Source: Marinomonas pontica (GTDB taxonomy: Bacteria > Pseudomonadota > Gammaproteobacteria > Pseudomonadales > Marinomonadaceae). From it: a stretch of 64,000 bases of DNA. Shown here one piece after another: positions 19,987-28,738 of the stretch. Under the pieces are notes generated by a model. That model did not search any database. It was not told where the DNA came from and saw only the letters and a list, made by a program, of their open reading frames with translations. The position numbers and the translations under genes were made by a program. Every line of letters begins with the position of its first letter. The first letter of the stretch is position 1. The stretch spans positions 29,201 to 93,200 of the forward strand of contig NZ_JAODTL010000052.1 of NCBI RefSeq assembly GCF_026191375.1, read 5' to 3'.

Positions 19987-20937
19987 TTAAAGCATAGACG
20001 CCAAAGTGACTTCTAGTTTGCGTTGATCCGCTGCGAAGTTACGAATGCCTTCAGACAACTTTTCAGTTGCCATAGCGTCCTCGTTCATCGCCCAGCGGAA
20101 CGCCGCTTCAGTGATCGCCGCCGGCGCAGGTTTCACATCCGTTGTTGGCGTCAATTTACGCTCTAGTTTGCCTTCATCTTTCTTCAATTCTTCAAGCAGG
20201 TTAGGGCTGATCGTCAAACGGTCACAACCAGCAAGCTGCTCGATTTCGCCGATGTTACGGAAGCTCGCGCCCATCACAACAGTCTTGTAACCGTGTTGCT
20301 TGTAGTAGTTGTAGATTTCAGTCACAGAAACCACACCAGGATCGGTTTCTGCCGTGTACTCTTGGCCAGTCGATTTTTTGTACCAATCAAGAATACGACC
20401 AACGAATGGAGAAATCAGGTAAACGCCCGCTTCCGCACAAGCCTGTGCTTGAGCGAAAGAGAACAGCAAAGTCAGGTTACAGTTGATGCCTTCTTTTTCT
20501 AGCTCTTCTGCGGCTTTAATGCCTTCCCAAGTAGACGCGGCTTTAATTAGAACGCGGTCACGAGACACGCCAGCTTCTTCATAAAGTGCGATCAATTTAC
20601 GGGCTTTCGCCAGAGTCGCTTCTTTGTCAAAAGACAAACGCGCATCGACTTCAGTGGAAATGCGACCTGGAACGTATTTTAGAATTTCCGTACCAACAAT
20701 AACCGCAAGCTTGTCGCCAGCGTCTAGAATTTGCTGCTCTTTGTCATCGCTCTGTGTTTTTGCCCAAGCAACCGCTTGGTCAAGGAAAGGCGCGTATTCA
20801 GGAATTTGTGCCGCTTTTAGCATCAAAGATGGGTTGGTCGTTGCATCTTCTGGTAAAAAGTCTTTGATGGCTGTGATATCACCGGTGTCGGCCACAATGG
20901 TCGTGAACTCTTTTAACTGAGATAACTTATTGCTCAT
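19987..20937 (-). CDS. tal: Transaldolase
   Basis: A pentose phosphate pathway enzyme that moves a dihydroxyacetone unit between sedoheptulose-7-phosphate and glyceraldehyde-3-phosphate. It has 316 residues, like E. coli TalB. Visible motifs are [12 protein letters not shown] near the N-terminus, EVDARLSFD, the Schiff-base lysine segment [38 protein letters not shown] and [12 protein letters not shown]. It starts only 5 bp after the repaired dusA stop, so the two genes probably form one transcript on -. Confidence 0.96.
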   Translation of the reverse strand: MSNKLSQLKEFTTIVADTGDITAIKDFLPEDATTNPSLMLKAAQIPEYAPFLDQAVAWAKTQSDDKEQQILDAGDKLAVIVGTEILKYVPGRISTEVDARLSFDKEATLAKARKLIALYEEAGVSRDRVLIKAASTWEGIKAAEELEKEGINCNLTLLFSFAQAQACAEAGVYLISPFVGRILDWYKKSTGQEYTAETDPGVVSVTEIYNYYKQHGYKTVVMGASFRNIGEIEQLAGCDRLTISPNLLEELKKDEGKLERKLTPTTDVKPAPAAITEAAFRWAMNEDAMATEKLSEGIRNFAADQRKLEVTLASML

Positions 20938-20942
20938 TGCTC

Positions 20943-21991
20943 TTATCCTTTGTGTTGATGATGTTTGACCAAATCGATGGCCTCTAATAATACATTTATC
21001 TTTGCGTCGGCTTTATGACCATTTTCAGAAAGATAACGACGGAACTGTTTGCCGCCGGCTTCCCCTGAAAAATACCCAAAATATGTCGGGTGAGGTGCAA
21101 TAATCGTTCGCCTTCTTCTAGCTTGCGCTCCACATACGGAACGAAAGCCTCTAGTGCTTCGTAGCGACTCGTCACTAACGCTGGGTTACCAAAAAGTTGC
21201 TCGTCCACTTGGCTTAATAACCAAGGGTTGTGATAAGCCTCGCGGCCAACCATAACGCCATCCACGTGAGCTAATTGGTCTTTGCATTCTGTTAGGGTTT
21301 TAATGCCACCGTTCACAATGATTTCAAGGTCTGGGAAATCTTTCTTTAGTTGGTGGACATAGTGGTATTTCAGTGGCGGTACTTCACGGTTTTCTTTTGG
21401 ACTTAAGCCTTCCAAAATCGCATTGCGAGCATGGACGATAAAAGTACTCACGCCCGTGGTCGCCACATCACCAACAAAATCGCGCACCACGCTGTAATCT
21501 TCTTGGTCATCTAAACCAATGCGGTGTTTGATTGTTACTGGAATATCGCAGTTATCTTGCATTGCTCGCATGGCGTCTTTTACCTTATCTGGGTAAGCCA
21601 TCAAACACGCACCGATTAAACTGTTTTGTACTCGGTCACTTGGGCAACCCACATTAAGGTTAACCTCATCGAAGCCCGCTTGCTGCGCCATTTTTGCGCA
21701 TTTACCCAACGCAACCGCGTCAGATCCACCTAACTGCAACGCAATAGGGTGTTCACAACCATCATATCGTAAGAATCTTTCAGGATGATTGCCTTGCAGC
21801 AAAGCACCCGTTGTCACCATCTCGGTATAAAGCAGCGTATTCCTAGTTAACGTTCTCGCAAAAACACGGTAATCGCTGGTGGTCCAATCCATCATGGGTG
21901 CGATGGAGAATCGACGATCAAGCTCAGCGCTTGAATTTACTGGGGCAGCCCCATTATCTAGTGACATTGTTATGCTATCGAATAAGTTCAA
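20943..21991 (-). CDS. dusA: tRNA-dihydrouridine(20/20a) synthase DusA (frame broken near C-terminus)
   Basis: A flavoenzyme that reduces U20/U20a in tRNA to dihydrouridine. The sequence matches Dus[44 protein letters not shown], the catalytic Cys in that motif, [11 protein letters not shown] and VNGGIKTL. As written it ends at 20996 in a non-family tail. A missing base in the C4 run at 21062-21065 (G on -) is the cause. Restoring it gives [20 protein letters not shown] and a stop at 20943, a protein of about 349 residues. The coordinates given are for the repaired gene. The conserved catalytic part is unaffected. Confidence 0.92.
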
Positions 21992-22101
21992 AAAAGCGCC
22001 GCGATAAAGAGCTAAAACGCTCTGCGACAGATGCGCAACATTATGTCATAAAATTACAAGATTTCTAAGCGTCTGATCGAACATTAAAGTTCGAATTTGG
22101 C

Positions 22102-22122
22102 GAATTTGGGGTCAGATGAAAA
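22102..22122 (+). repeat. Dispersed motif GGGGTCAGATGAAAA, copy 1
   Basis: A 21-base stretch containing TTTGGGGTCAGATGAAAA recurs exactly at 54423-54443. Similar TTTGGGGTCAGA-type motifs are known as remnants at the ends of IS200/REP-associated transposase elements. That link comes from general knowledge and no transposase is present here. Confidence 0.65.
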
Positions 22123-22225
22123 TAGGTTGGATGAAAATAGGTTGTGAATTTAACCAATGTTCATTGCCTTAATTTTCCATTGGCTTAGTCCAAGCCATTT
22201 ACTCCAACGTGAACATTCCTACAAA

Positions 22226-22258
22226 AACGCCTTTCACTACTGAGTAATGAAAGGCGTT
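22226..22258 (-). terminator. Intrinsic terminator of the DUF1127 transcript
   Basis: An 11-bp perfect stem (AACGCCTTTCA / TGAAAGGCGTT) is followed on - by a TTTTTG run. It lies about 60 bp after the DUF1127 stop codon. Confidence 0.8.
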
Positions 22259-22283
22259 GTGGTTATCCTACCCATTGTTTACC

Positions 22284-22309
22284 GTCACCTTAGAGCCATC
22301 TAAGGTGAC
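22284..22309 (-). other. Perfect 11-bp stem-loop in the DUF1127 3' region
   Basis: The arms GTCACCTTAGA and TCTAAGGTGAC with a 4-base loop lie 8 bp after the stop codon. There is no U tract, so it is not itself a terminator. It may stabilise the mRNA end or form the body of a 3'-derived small RNA. Confidence 0.6.
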
Positions 22310-22316
22310 AATCGGG

Positions 22317-22532
22317 TCACCCGTCGCTCGGTTGTTCTCCCGGCGGTATGTAAGCGTGTTCTAAAGGTTGGCTCTCGAGGTCTTTTTTCCCTGCCAATGG
22401 ACGAATGTGTCCGTTGTCGCGATAGAAGCCAATGTCTTTTAGGTAATGGTCGTCCAATTGACGAAAGAGTTGATTGGTGCGGCGTGCTTCAAAATATTCT
22501 TTAGCGGCGTTGAATAGGGCGATGATACTCAT
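22317..22532 (-). CDS. DUF1127 domain-containing small protein
   Basis: A 71-residue protein with the DUF1127 core: an amphipathic Arg-rich helix (AAKEYFEARRTNQLFRQL) followed by the signature DDHYLKDIGFYRDNGHI. Small DUF1127 proteins have been linked in some alphaproteobacteria to RNA and phosphate metabolism. Here the role is unknown. A GGAGAA site precedes the ATG. An even smaller ORF with a strong ribosome-binding site lies 102 bp upstream on the same strand. Confidence 0.88.
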   Translation of the reverse strand: MSIIALFNAAKEYFEARRTNQLFRQLDDHYLKDIGFYRDNGHIRPLAGKKDLESQPLEHAYIPPGEQPSDG

Positions 22533-22634
22533 AAGTTTTCTCCAAAATAGTCGTTTTAATGGTGCTTTTTTGGCGGAACTTACGGGGTTGTGTCTAATAG
22601 AGGTGACCGCGTAAATTCCGCGGTCAATGGTGAA

Positions 22635-22733
22635 TTACACAGGCATTGAACGCGCAGGCAACGTTGCACGAACTCGGTTATTACAGCGAGTCGTCATGGA
22701 GTAAGTAGAATGATTGCGAATAAATGTGATCAT
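22635..22733 (-). CDS. Candidate small protein, 32 residues, upstream of DUF1127
   Basis: A 33-codon ORF (ATG to TAA) begins MITFIRNHSTYSMTTRCNN and ends PARSMPV. It is preceded by AAGGAG with a seven-base spacer, the best ribosome-binding site in this region. The peptide is basic and has no acidic residue. It is in line with the DUF1127 gene on the same strand and is probably in its transcript. No family is recognised. It could be a leader peptide or a functional small protein. Confidence 0.5.
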   Translation of the reverse strand: MITFIRNHSTYSMTTRCNNRVRATLPARSMPV

Positions 22734-23038
22734 GGTGCTTCTCCTTAACGTTGTTTGGTGTCAATTGTGTAATATTTGCTCGAATGAGCTTCTTGATTGA
22801 GCCTTTTTTCGTGTCTTATGTCAATTGCTTATATCGAAATAATCATTCTTTTTTTGCACACATTACGCCGTTTGCATAATGACGAAAAACAGTCTGCATA
22901 TAAGGGTATGGTGAGTGTTTTTTGCTGTACAATTCGTCGCGATTTTCTTGGCTTATTTTTAGAGAGCTTTGTAGTCAATTTTTTGCAGTTAACTCTTGTG
23001 GTTAATTTTTTGTAGGCAATAACGTAGTAAGTGAGCTC
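22734..23038. other. Divergent intergenic region between small ORF and yaeQ
   Basis: An AT-rich region with no gene. It should hold the promoter of the - strand small ORF/DUF1127 unit and the promoter of yaeQ. TTGACA-like hexamers on - occur twice (about 22820-22825 and 22759-22764) within repeated CAATTGACA, but no convincing -10 pairs with them. An imperfect tandem (GTCAATTTTTTGCAG / GTTAATTTTTTGTAG, 22976-23014) lies just before yaeQ. Confidence 0.4.
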
Positions 23039-23593
23039 ATGGCGACGAAAGCAACAGTTTATAAAGCATCGGTTCAAGTGTCTGATATGGATCGAAATCA
23101 TTATCAAAGTTATGAGTTAACTTTGGCGTTACATCCCTCTGAAACCGAAGAGCGCATGATGGTGCGTTTGGCAGCGTTTGCGCTATTAGCTGATGAAAAA
23201 GAAGGCGGCGAACAATTAAGTTTTACCAAAGGCATCAGCACAGAAGATGAACCGGATCTTTGGCAAAAGAATTATTCCGATGAAATTTTGCTTTGGGTGG
23301 AGTTAGGTCAGCCCGATGAAAAGCGTTTACGCAAAGCCTGCGGTCGAGCTCAACAAGTGATCGTTGTGAATTACAACGACAAATCCGACATCTGGTGGGA
23401 ACAGAACAAAGGCAAGAATAGTCGTTTCGATAACCTAAGAGTATTGCAATTCCCTGAGTCTCAAGTCGAAGCCTTGGCAAAAATCTGCACTCGTTCTATG
23501 CAATTGAACGTGACTATTCAAGACAGCGAAATGTGGATCTCTGGTGAGCTAGGCGAGTGTGCTATGACGCCAATGTGGCGAGGCGAGCAATAA
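23039..23593 (+). CDS. yaeQ: YaeQ family protein
   Basis: This 184-residue protein matches YaeQ along its full length: MATKATVYKASVQVSDMDRN at the start, LTLALHPSETEERMMVRLAAFAL, LSFTKGISTEDEPDLW, WVELGQPDEKRLRKACGRA and the C-terminal MWISGELGECAMTPMWR. The family has a PD-(D/E)XK nuclease-like fold, but no nuclease activity is established. An old suggestion that it suppresses RfaH loss is not secure. It is a single gene converging on the dienelactone hydrolase. Confidence 0.94.
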   Translation: MATKATVYKASVQVSDMDRNHYQSYELTLALHPSETEERMMVRLAAFALLADEKEGGEQLSFTKGISTEDEPDLWQKNYSDEILLWVELGQPDEKRLRKACGRAQQVIVVNYNDKSDIWWEQNKGKNSRFDNLRVLQFPESQVEALAKICTRSMQLNVTIQDSEMWISGELGECAMTPMWRGEQ

Positions 23594-23630
23594 GCTCACC
23601 CCGACGACCACGAAACGAAAAATTAGCGTA

Positions 23631-24374
23631 TTAGGCTTTATGCAAGGTGCGTTGGAACAGCGCAACCGCTTTGTTGTAACACTCTAAGGCTAGGGCAGGG
23701 TCGTAACGATCGCCTTCGTCGCGCATAAACGCATGCTGGCCGTTGAATTCATGCCAAGTGAATAAACGGTCAGTGTCGATTAATTGCTGGTAAATTTTCT
23801 GACGACCTTCTGTTGATACGTGCGGATCTTGTTTGCCCCACACCATGGTCAATTCCCCTTGAATCTCTTTGGTGCGAGTGAAAGAGTCATTGCCTTCGTT
23901 ACATGGAATGGTATTCGAATGAATGTCTGTTGCGTACAAACAAAAGGACGCTTGGATGCGAGGGTTTAACGCCGCACGATACGCCAAATGACCACCTAAA
24001 CAAACGCCCATACTGCCAAATTGTCCTGTGCAATACTCTTGTTGTTCAAAGTATTCGAGCATCGCAACCGTGTCGCTGTCGTGGGCTTCCAGTGTTTTGG
24101 TGAATTTGTCTGCGTTGCCTTTGTCTTTGCCTTCGTCGTCATAACCTAATACGGTACCGATCGGGTTAAGCTCATGAAACACTTCAGGCACAATAACCAC
24201 AAAACCGTGTCCTGCCATGATGGCAGCGGAGCGAGCAATCGGAGCAGTTTGTTGGAAAATTTCAGAATAAAAGAAGACACACGGAAAGCGACCTTCTGCT
24301 TGAGGGCGGTAAACGGTGCAGCGCATCAGGCCTGTTGGCGTGTTAATATCTTGATCGTGACGTTGAATGATCAT
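23631..24374 (-). CDS. Dienelactone hydrolase family protein
   Basis: An alpha/beta-hydrolase of about 247 residues. The nucleophile elbow GSMGVCLGG carries cysteine, as in true dienelactone hydrolases, and the later HEFNGQHAFMRDEGDRYD holds the catalytic-type histidine. WGKQDPHV probably supplies the aspartate. The ATG at 24374 (MIIQRHDQDINTPTG) is chosen because AAGGAATA precedes it. A longer frame to 24449 lacks such a site and has an unlikely N-terminus. The physiological substrate is unknown, and no chlorocatechol pathway is nearby. Confidence 0.88.
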   Translation of the reverse strand: MIIQRHDQDINTPTGLMRCTVYRPQAEGRFPCVFFYSEIFQQTAPIARSAAIMAGHGFVVIVPEVFHELNPIGTVLGYDDEGKDKGNADKFTKTLEAHDSDTVAMLEYFEQQEYCTGQFGSMGVCLGGHLAYRAALNPRIQASFCLYATDIHSNTIPCNEGNDSFTRTKEIQGELTMVWGKQDPHVSTEGRQKIYQQLIDTDRLFTWHEFNGQHAFMRDEGDRYDPALALECYNKAVALFQRTLHKA

Positions 24375-24476
24375 GTTATTCCTTAAAGGATTCGTTATTT
24401 TCCTACATGATATTCGACCCATGGCCGTTGAGCCAGCGACAAAGACCAAATTAAACCAACAAATGAGACCTCAATC

Positions 24477-25595
24477 GTGCGAATTTTATTGATCAGTGCT
24501 TACGAAGCCAGCAGCCATAAAGCGTGGGCGAAGACTTTAATGAGCGGAATGAGTCAGCATGATTGGGAGTATGTGTCTTTGCCTGCTCGACACTTTGCGT
24601 GGCGGATTCGCGGTAACGCCATGAGTTTTGCGTTTGATCCGCAATTTAAGTCCGTGATAGAGCGGTCATACGATGTCGTGATTGCGACGTCTATGACAGA
24701 CGTTGTTGGGCTGAAAGCCTTTTGCCCAAACTTACAGAACATTCCTTGGCTGCTGTATTTCCACGAAAATCAATTTGCCTATCCGGCCAGCGACAAGCAG
24801 CAAGGCTTGATCGAGATGCAGATGGTGACTATGTACAGCGCATTGGCTGCAGATGTCTGTGTATTTAATAGCCAATTTAATAAGGACACTTTCTTTGGTG
24901 GCGCGCGTGCTTTACTAAAAAAGCTGCCTGATTATGTCTCACCAGATTGGTTGCATGGCACAGAATCCAACGCTCAAGTGCTTACTGTGCCATTAGAAAT
25001 GTCCACTTCAATTGAGGTTTTCATGCCAGAAGAGGGCGTGAATACAAAAGCGTCGAAACGAATCAAATTGGTCTGGTCTGCGCGTTGGGAATTCGACAAA
25101 GGGCCTGATCGACTGTTGGCTATTTTAGAAGAACTAGAGCGCCGCGATGTAGACTACGAAATTGCCATCCTTGGTGAGCAGTTTCGCTCTGTTCCAAAAG
25201 AGTTTGATCAGATCCAAGCCAAGTTTTCTCATCGAATCACGCAATTTGGCTTTGCCCCAAGCCGAGCGGATTATTTGGCTTTTCTGGCTTCGTCAGATAT
25301 GGTGTTGTCGACTGCGCTGCATGAGTTTCAAGGTCTTGCCGTTCTCGAAGCCGTGGCCTTGGGTTGCGTGCCTGTGCTTCCTAATCGACAGGTGTATCCT
25401 GAATTGTTTGGTGAGTCGTTGAGCGCAAAGTCTTATCTGTATCAGAGTGACTTAAAGAACATTGAAAATGAAGCCAAATACGCGGTGAATTTGATTCAGC
25501 GACATGCGACAGAAAACACCGAAGCGCCCTCAGTCAGAGCATTTTATGCCGAAAACTTACTTGACCAGTACGATACGCTGTTGAGTTCATTATGA
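24477..25595 (+). CDS. DUF3524 glycosyltransferase, tRNA-queuosine alpha-mannosyltransferase (QTMAN/GTDC1)-like
   Basis: A GT4-type glycosyltransferase of 372 residues. The N-terminal half matches the DUF3524 family: LLISAYEASSHKAW, LPARHFAWRIRGNA, PWLLYFHENQFAYP and MVTMYSALAADVCVFNS. The C-terminal half has the GT4 region LVWSARWEFDKGPDR and the EFQGLAVLEAVALGCVPVLPN sugar-nucleotide site. The animal homologue GTDC1 (QTMAN) adds mannose to queuosine in tRNA-Asp. Whether bacterial members do the same is not settled from sequence. The start is GTG. The gene is divergent from the dienelactone hydrolase. Confidence 0.85.
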   Translation: MRILLISAYEASSHKAWAKTLMSGMSQHDWEYVSLPARHFAWRIRGNAMSFAFDPQFKSVIERSYDVVIATSMTDVVGLKAFCPNLQNIPWLLYFHENQFAYPASDKQQGLIEMQMVTMYSALAADVCVFNSQFNKDTFFGGARALLKKLPDYVSPDWLHGTESNAQVLTVPLEMSTSIEVFMPEEGVNTKASKRIKLVWSARWEFDKGPDRLLAILEELERRDVDYEIAILGEQFRSVPKEFDQIQAKFSHRITQFGFAPSRADYLAFLASSDMVLSTALHEFQGLAVLEAVALGCVPVLPNRQVYPELFGESLSAKSYLYQSDLKNIENEAKYAVNLIQRHATENTEAPSVRAFYAENLLDQYDTLLSSL

Positions 25596-25892
25596 ATAAA
25601 TCAAAATCTATGTATATACAAGCTGTTCGATTGAGTGGAACTTCTTCCTAAACGTTTTTTCTTAACCGTCTTTTAATTCCCCACTATCAGAATGACCTAA
25701 ATGCGTGCTGAGGGCTTTATATTGCGCTTATTCTGTGCGATATTGGCGATTCAGGTGCTTTAAAATAAAAACAACATACGAGAAGTCATCAGATAAAAGA
25801 GCTTATTGCCCCATTTTTATATGTATATACATGTTGGTATGTATTTTGCTTTTTCTCTTTTTGACTACTCACCTTCTTATAGGAAGCCTAAT
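25596..25892. other. Intergenic region before the YjiH-type gene
   Basis: About 300 bp, AT-rich, without a convincing gene. A 19-codon ORF starts at the ATGA overlapping the stop of the upstream glycosyltransferase (25593) but has no independent support. The region should hold the promoter of the YjiH-type gene, whose AGGAAG ribosome-binding site is at 25881-25886. Confidence 0.4.
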
Positions 25893-27212
25893 ATGAACGT
25901 TACAGACTCAAAGACTGGCGTTGTCACGCCGCTGTCTCTTCTCAAACTTATTGCTTATAGCTGCATTGGTATTTTTGTCTTTTTCATTCCGATCGATATT
26001 GGCGGAAAAACGACAATCCCGCTGGATCATATTGTTTCTTGGTTACGTAAAGACTTTGCCGGAATGGCTGAGGTGTACGCGATTTTAGTTGTTCTGGCGG
26101 GTGGCGCTTACCCTTTCGTTTCGGGTAACTGGCGTGCCAGTAAAACCCAAACCGTCTTGTCTATTTTTAAAGTATTGGGCGTGGTAACCGCTGTCATGGC
26201 ATTTTTCTCAGTGGGGCCGGCTTTTTTATTCGAAAAAGACATGTTGCCGTTCTTGTTTAGTAAATTGGTGGTGCCGGTTGGTCTGATCGTGCCGATTGGC
26301 GCGGTGTTTCTTGCCTTTTTGATTGGTTACGGATTGCTTGAATTTGCTGGCGTGCTTTTACAGCCGATTATGAAGCCTCTGTTTAAAACGCCAGGTAAAT
26401 CAGCAATTGATGCGGTTGCGTCTTTTGTTGGCAGTTATTCTATTGGTTTGTTGATCACCAACCGAGTGTATAAGTCGGGTCAGTATTCCGCAAAAGAAGC
26501 GGCGATTATTGCGACTGGCTTTTCTACTGTCTCGGCTACTTTTATGGTTATCGTGGCGAAAACACTGGGTTTGATGGATGTTTGGAATGTTTTTTTCTGG
26601 GCCACTTTATTGATCACTTTTGTGGTGACGGCAATCACAGTACGCATTTTTCCGCTTAGCAAAATGGACGACACGGCAGAAAGCCGTGAAGTCGAAAAAT
26701 TCGAGCATTCGCGCTTCAAACATGCTGCGTTGGAAGGGCTTGAAGTTGCAAGCAACGCCGCGCCCATTGGTCGGAATATCCTGCAAAACATCAAAGAAGG
26801 CATGTTAATGGCAATGAGTATTTTGCCTTCTATTATGTCGGTGGGTTTATGTGGTTTGTTATTGGCGAAGTACACGCCAGTGTTTGAATGGATTGGTTAC
26901 CTGTTTTACCCGTTCGCATGGCTCGCACAATTGCCAGACCCAATGATGGTGGCGACGGCCTCGGCAACGGGTTTGGCTGAAATGTTCTTGCCAGCCTTAA
27001 TCGCCGCGAAAAGCGTCTTCGTTGTGAAGTTCGTGGTTGGTGTGGTGTCTATTTCATCCATACTTTTTTTCTCTGCTTCAATCCCGTGTATCTTGTCGAC
27101 CGAGATCCCACTGAGTATTAAACAAATGCTGATCGTTTGGTATCAGCGTGTGGCCTTAACGATTCTCATCGCTTCGCCCGTGGCGTTTTGGGCTGAACAG
27201 TTTGTTCGCTGA
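25893..27212 (+). CDS. YjiH family membrane protein with nucleoside-recognition (Gate) domains
   Basis: A polytopic inner-membrane protein of about 439 residues with roughly ten hydrophobic segments. It resembles YjiH and nucleoside-recognition proteins: IPIDIGGKTTIPLDHIVSWL, GFSTVSATFMVIVAKTLGLM, and MVATASATGLAEMFLPAL near the end. The repeated Gate-type helices suggest transport, but the substrate is unknown. The ATG at 25893 is preferred over a frame extending to 25806 because of AGGAAG immediately upstream. A strong terminator follows. Confidence 0.85.
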   Translation: MNVTDSKTGVVTPLSLLKLIAYSCIGIFVFFIPIDIGGKTTIPLDHIVSWLRKDFAGMAEVYAILVVLAGGAYPFVSGNWRASKTQTVLSIFKVLGVVTAVMAFFSVGPAFLFEKDMLPFLFSKLVVPVGLIVPIGAVFLAFLIGYGLLEFAGVLLQPIMKPLFKTPGKSAIDAVASFVGSYSIGLLITNRVYKSGQYSAKEAAIIATGFSTVSATFMVIVAKTLGLMDVWNVFFWATLLITFVVTAITVRIFPLSKMDDTAESREVEKFEHSRFKHAALEGLEVASNAAPIGRNILQNIKEGMLMAMSILPSIMSVGLCGLLLAKYTPVFEWIGYLFYPFAWLAQLPDPMMVATASATGLAEMFLPALIAAKSVFVVKFVVGVVSISSILFFSASIPCILSTEIPLSIKQMLIVWYQRVALTILIASPVAFWAEQFVR

Positions 27213-27233
27213 TTGATAAAGATTGCCCTTTTC

Positions 27234-27276
27234 AAAACGAAATAAAGCGCGCTAAGCGTGTTTTATTTCGTTTTTT
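27234..27276 (+). terminator. Strong intrinsic terminator after the YjiH-type gene
   Basis: A 19-bp stem (AAAACGAAATAAAGCGCGC with its partner, including two G-U pairs) with a TAA loop is followed by a T run. Confidence 0.9.
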
Positions 27277-27315
27277 CCGTTTTAATACTCTCTCCTCATC
27301 CAATGACTGCTTTTT

Positions 27316-28053
27316 GTGACAATGCCGACACTTCGTTATTCATCGATTTATTTTCCTGTCTTTATGGTTCTCTGGCTTGGTTTGTTTCTCGATAGCAGCA
27401 TGGTGGCCGAGCACATTCTGTTTAATCAGTGGACTACTAATTTCTTGGTATTGATCTGCTTTGTTTGGGTCTATTTGCGTGTTACCGCAAAAATAAAAAA
27501 GCTGATGCTTTATGGTGTTGCGCTGGCGCTGATTGGGGAGGTGATCTTTTCCATTTTTTTGGGCATGTACGAATATCGGCTTGAGAATGTCCCTATTTAT
27601 GTGCCGCTTGGTCACAGTCTGATCTACGCTGCTGTGTTTTATATTCAAAAGGAAAACATCATTCAGCGTAACAAGGCGCGTGTCATTTCGATTTTATATT
27701 GGGCAATGATTGGCTATTCAAGCCTTTGGCTGCTGTTCGATCAGGATGTTTTTGGCTTTCTTTGTACGCTGGTGATTGTATTGCTATTAAGAAAGCAAAC
27801 CGGTAACGAGCTGTTTTTTCTGATTATGTTTTTCATGGTGGTGTATTTGGAACTGTTGGGAACCTATTACCAGTGCTGGTTTTGGCCCGACACTTGGTTC
27901 GGTAAGGTGCCTTTCATTGCGAGTAGCAATCCGCCGAGTGGTATTAGTGTGTTTTACTTTGGGTTTGATATTGGCTGTTTGTGGATGTATAAAAAACTGA
28001 ATCGACAGAAATGGAACCGCATGAAGATATTTAGACAAATCCGGTCTTCATAA
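27316..28053 (+). CDS. Hypothetical polytopic membrane protein
   Basis: A 245-residue protein with about seven hydrophobic helices (first about 10-27, then NFLVLICFVWVYL, LMLYGVALALIGEVIF and others) and a basic tail (KKLNRQKWNRMKIF). No family is recognised. A GTG at 27316 or an ATG at 27322 could start it. It lies about 100 bp after the YjiH-type gene but beyond a strong terminator, so it probably has its own promoter. A bidirectional terminator closes it. Confidence 0.7.
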   Translation: MTMPTLRYSSIYFPVFMVLWLGLFLDSSMVAEHILFNQWTTNFLVLICFVWVYLRVTAKIKKLMLYGVALALIGEVIFSIFLGMYEYRLENVPIYVPLGHSLIYAAVFYIQKENIIQRNKARVISILYWAMIGYSSLWLLFDQDVFGFLCTLVIVLLLRKQTGNELFFLIMFFMVVYLELLGTYYQCWFWPDTWFGKVPFIASSNPPSGISVFYFGFDIGCLWMYKKLNRQKWNRMKIFRQIRSS

Positions 28054-28057
28054 CCAA

Positions 28058-28092
28058 AAAAAAGAGTCACGTTATTGGCGTGACTCTTTTTT
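28058..28092. terminator. Bidirectional intrinsic terminator
   Basis: The arms AAAAAAGAGTCACG and CGTGACTCTTTTTT form a 14-bp stem with a 7-base loop. It serves the + strand membrane gene and the - strand glutathione peroxidase. Confidence 0.92.
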
Positions 28093-28113
28093 GTCTAGGC
28101 TTTGCTTTAACGC

Positions 28114-28647
28114 TTATAGATCGGCTTCAATCGATGCAACCAGTGCATCGTCTTTTGGTGTCACATCAGGAGAGAAGCGCTCAACCTTGCCATCTTTGGT
28201 GATCAAAAATTTTTCAAAGTTCCAAACCACTTCTGGTGCTTTTGTGGCTTCGATTTTATGACCTGCCAACATGTTAACCATAGCATCTCGATTGGGTGTC
28301 ACTGGCGCTGCTTCAATTAAGTTTTTGTACAGGGGATGCTTGTCTTCACCCGTCACAACAATTTTGCTGAACATGGGGAAGGTTACATCGTAGGTAAGGC
28401 TGCAAAACTGTTGAATGTCTTCATCGCTACCTGGTTCTTGACCTGCAAAGTCGTTGGCAGGGAATCCTAAAATCTCCAAGCCTTGCTCGTGGTATTTTTT
28501 GTACAAGGCTTCAAGGCCTTCGTACTGTGGTGTTAAACCACATTTTGACGCAACGTTAACCACCAAAACGGTTTTGCCTTGGTAGGCTGATAGATCAACG
28601 CTTTTGCCTTGGATGTTATTAACGGTTAGGTTCAATGGATGGCTCAT
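28114..28647 (-). CDS. Glutathione peroxidase (cysteine type, thioredoxin fold)
   Basis: A 177-residue peroxidase that reduces hydrogen or lipid peroxides with a thiol donor. Family motifs are VVNVASKCGLTPQYEGLEAL with the peroxidatic cysteine in place of selenocysteine, LGFPANDFAGQEPGSDEDI with the resolving-loop glutamine, and WNFEKFLITKDGKV with the catalytic tryptophan. It resembles BtuE-type bacterial enzymes, which often prefer thioredoxin. It is a single gene. Confidence 0.94.
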   Translation of the reverse strand: MSHPLNLTVNNIQGKSVDLSAYQGKTVLVVNVASKCGLTPQYEGLEALYKKYHEQGLEILGFPANDFAGQEPGSDEDIQQFCSLTYDVTFPMFSKIVVTGEDKHPLYKNLIEAAPVTPNRDAMVNMLAGHKIEATKAPEVVWNFEKFLITKDGKVERFSPDVTPKDDALVASIEADL

Positions 28648-28738
28648 AAAAATTCCTTATCAATGTAGGTTCGATTCGACGATCTTAGCGGTTTGTCGTC
28701 TAAACAATGCGGAAAAAATGCATAACATTGTGATTGTA

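Larger units (their letters stand above)
21992..22316. other. Intergenic region with repeat traces and hairpins
   Basis: No gene is seen. The stretch contains one copy of a dispersed motif (22102-22122), a nearby tandem repeat of ATGAAAATAGGTTG (about 22117-22144), and two perfect stem-loops at 22226-22258 and 22284-22309 that belong to the 3' side of the DUF1127 gene. Confidence 0.6.

Noticed and set aside
25593..25652. A 19-codon ORF coupled by ATGA to the glycosyltransferase stop
   Set aside because: It is too short, the peptide has no recognisable features, and an overlap of this kind occurs often by chance.
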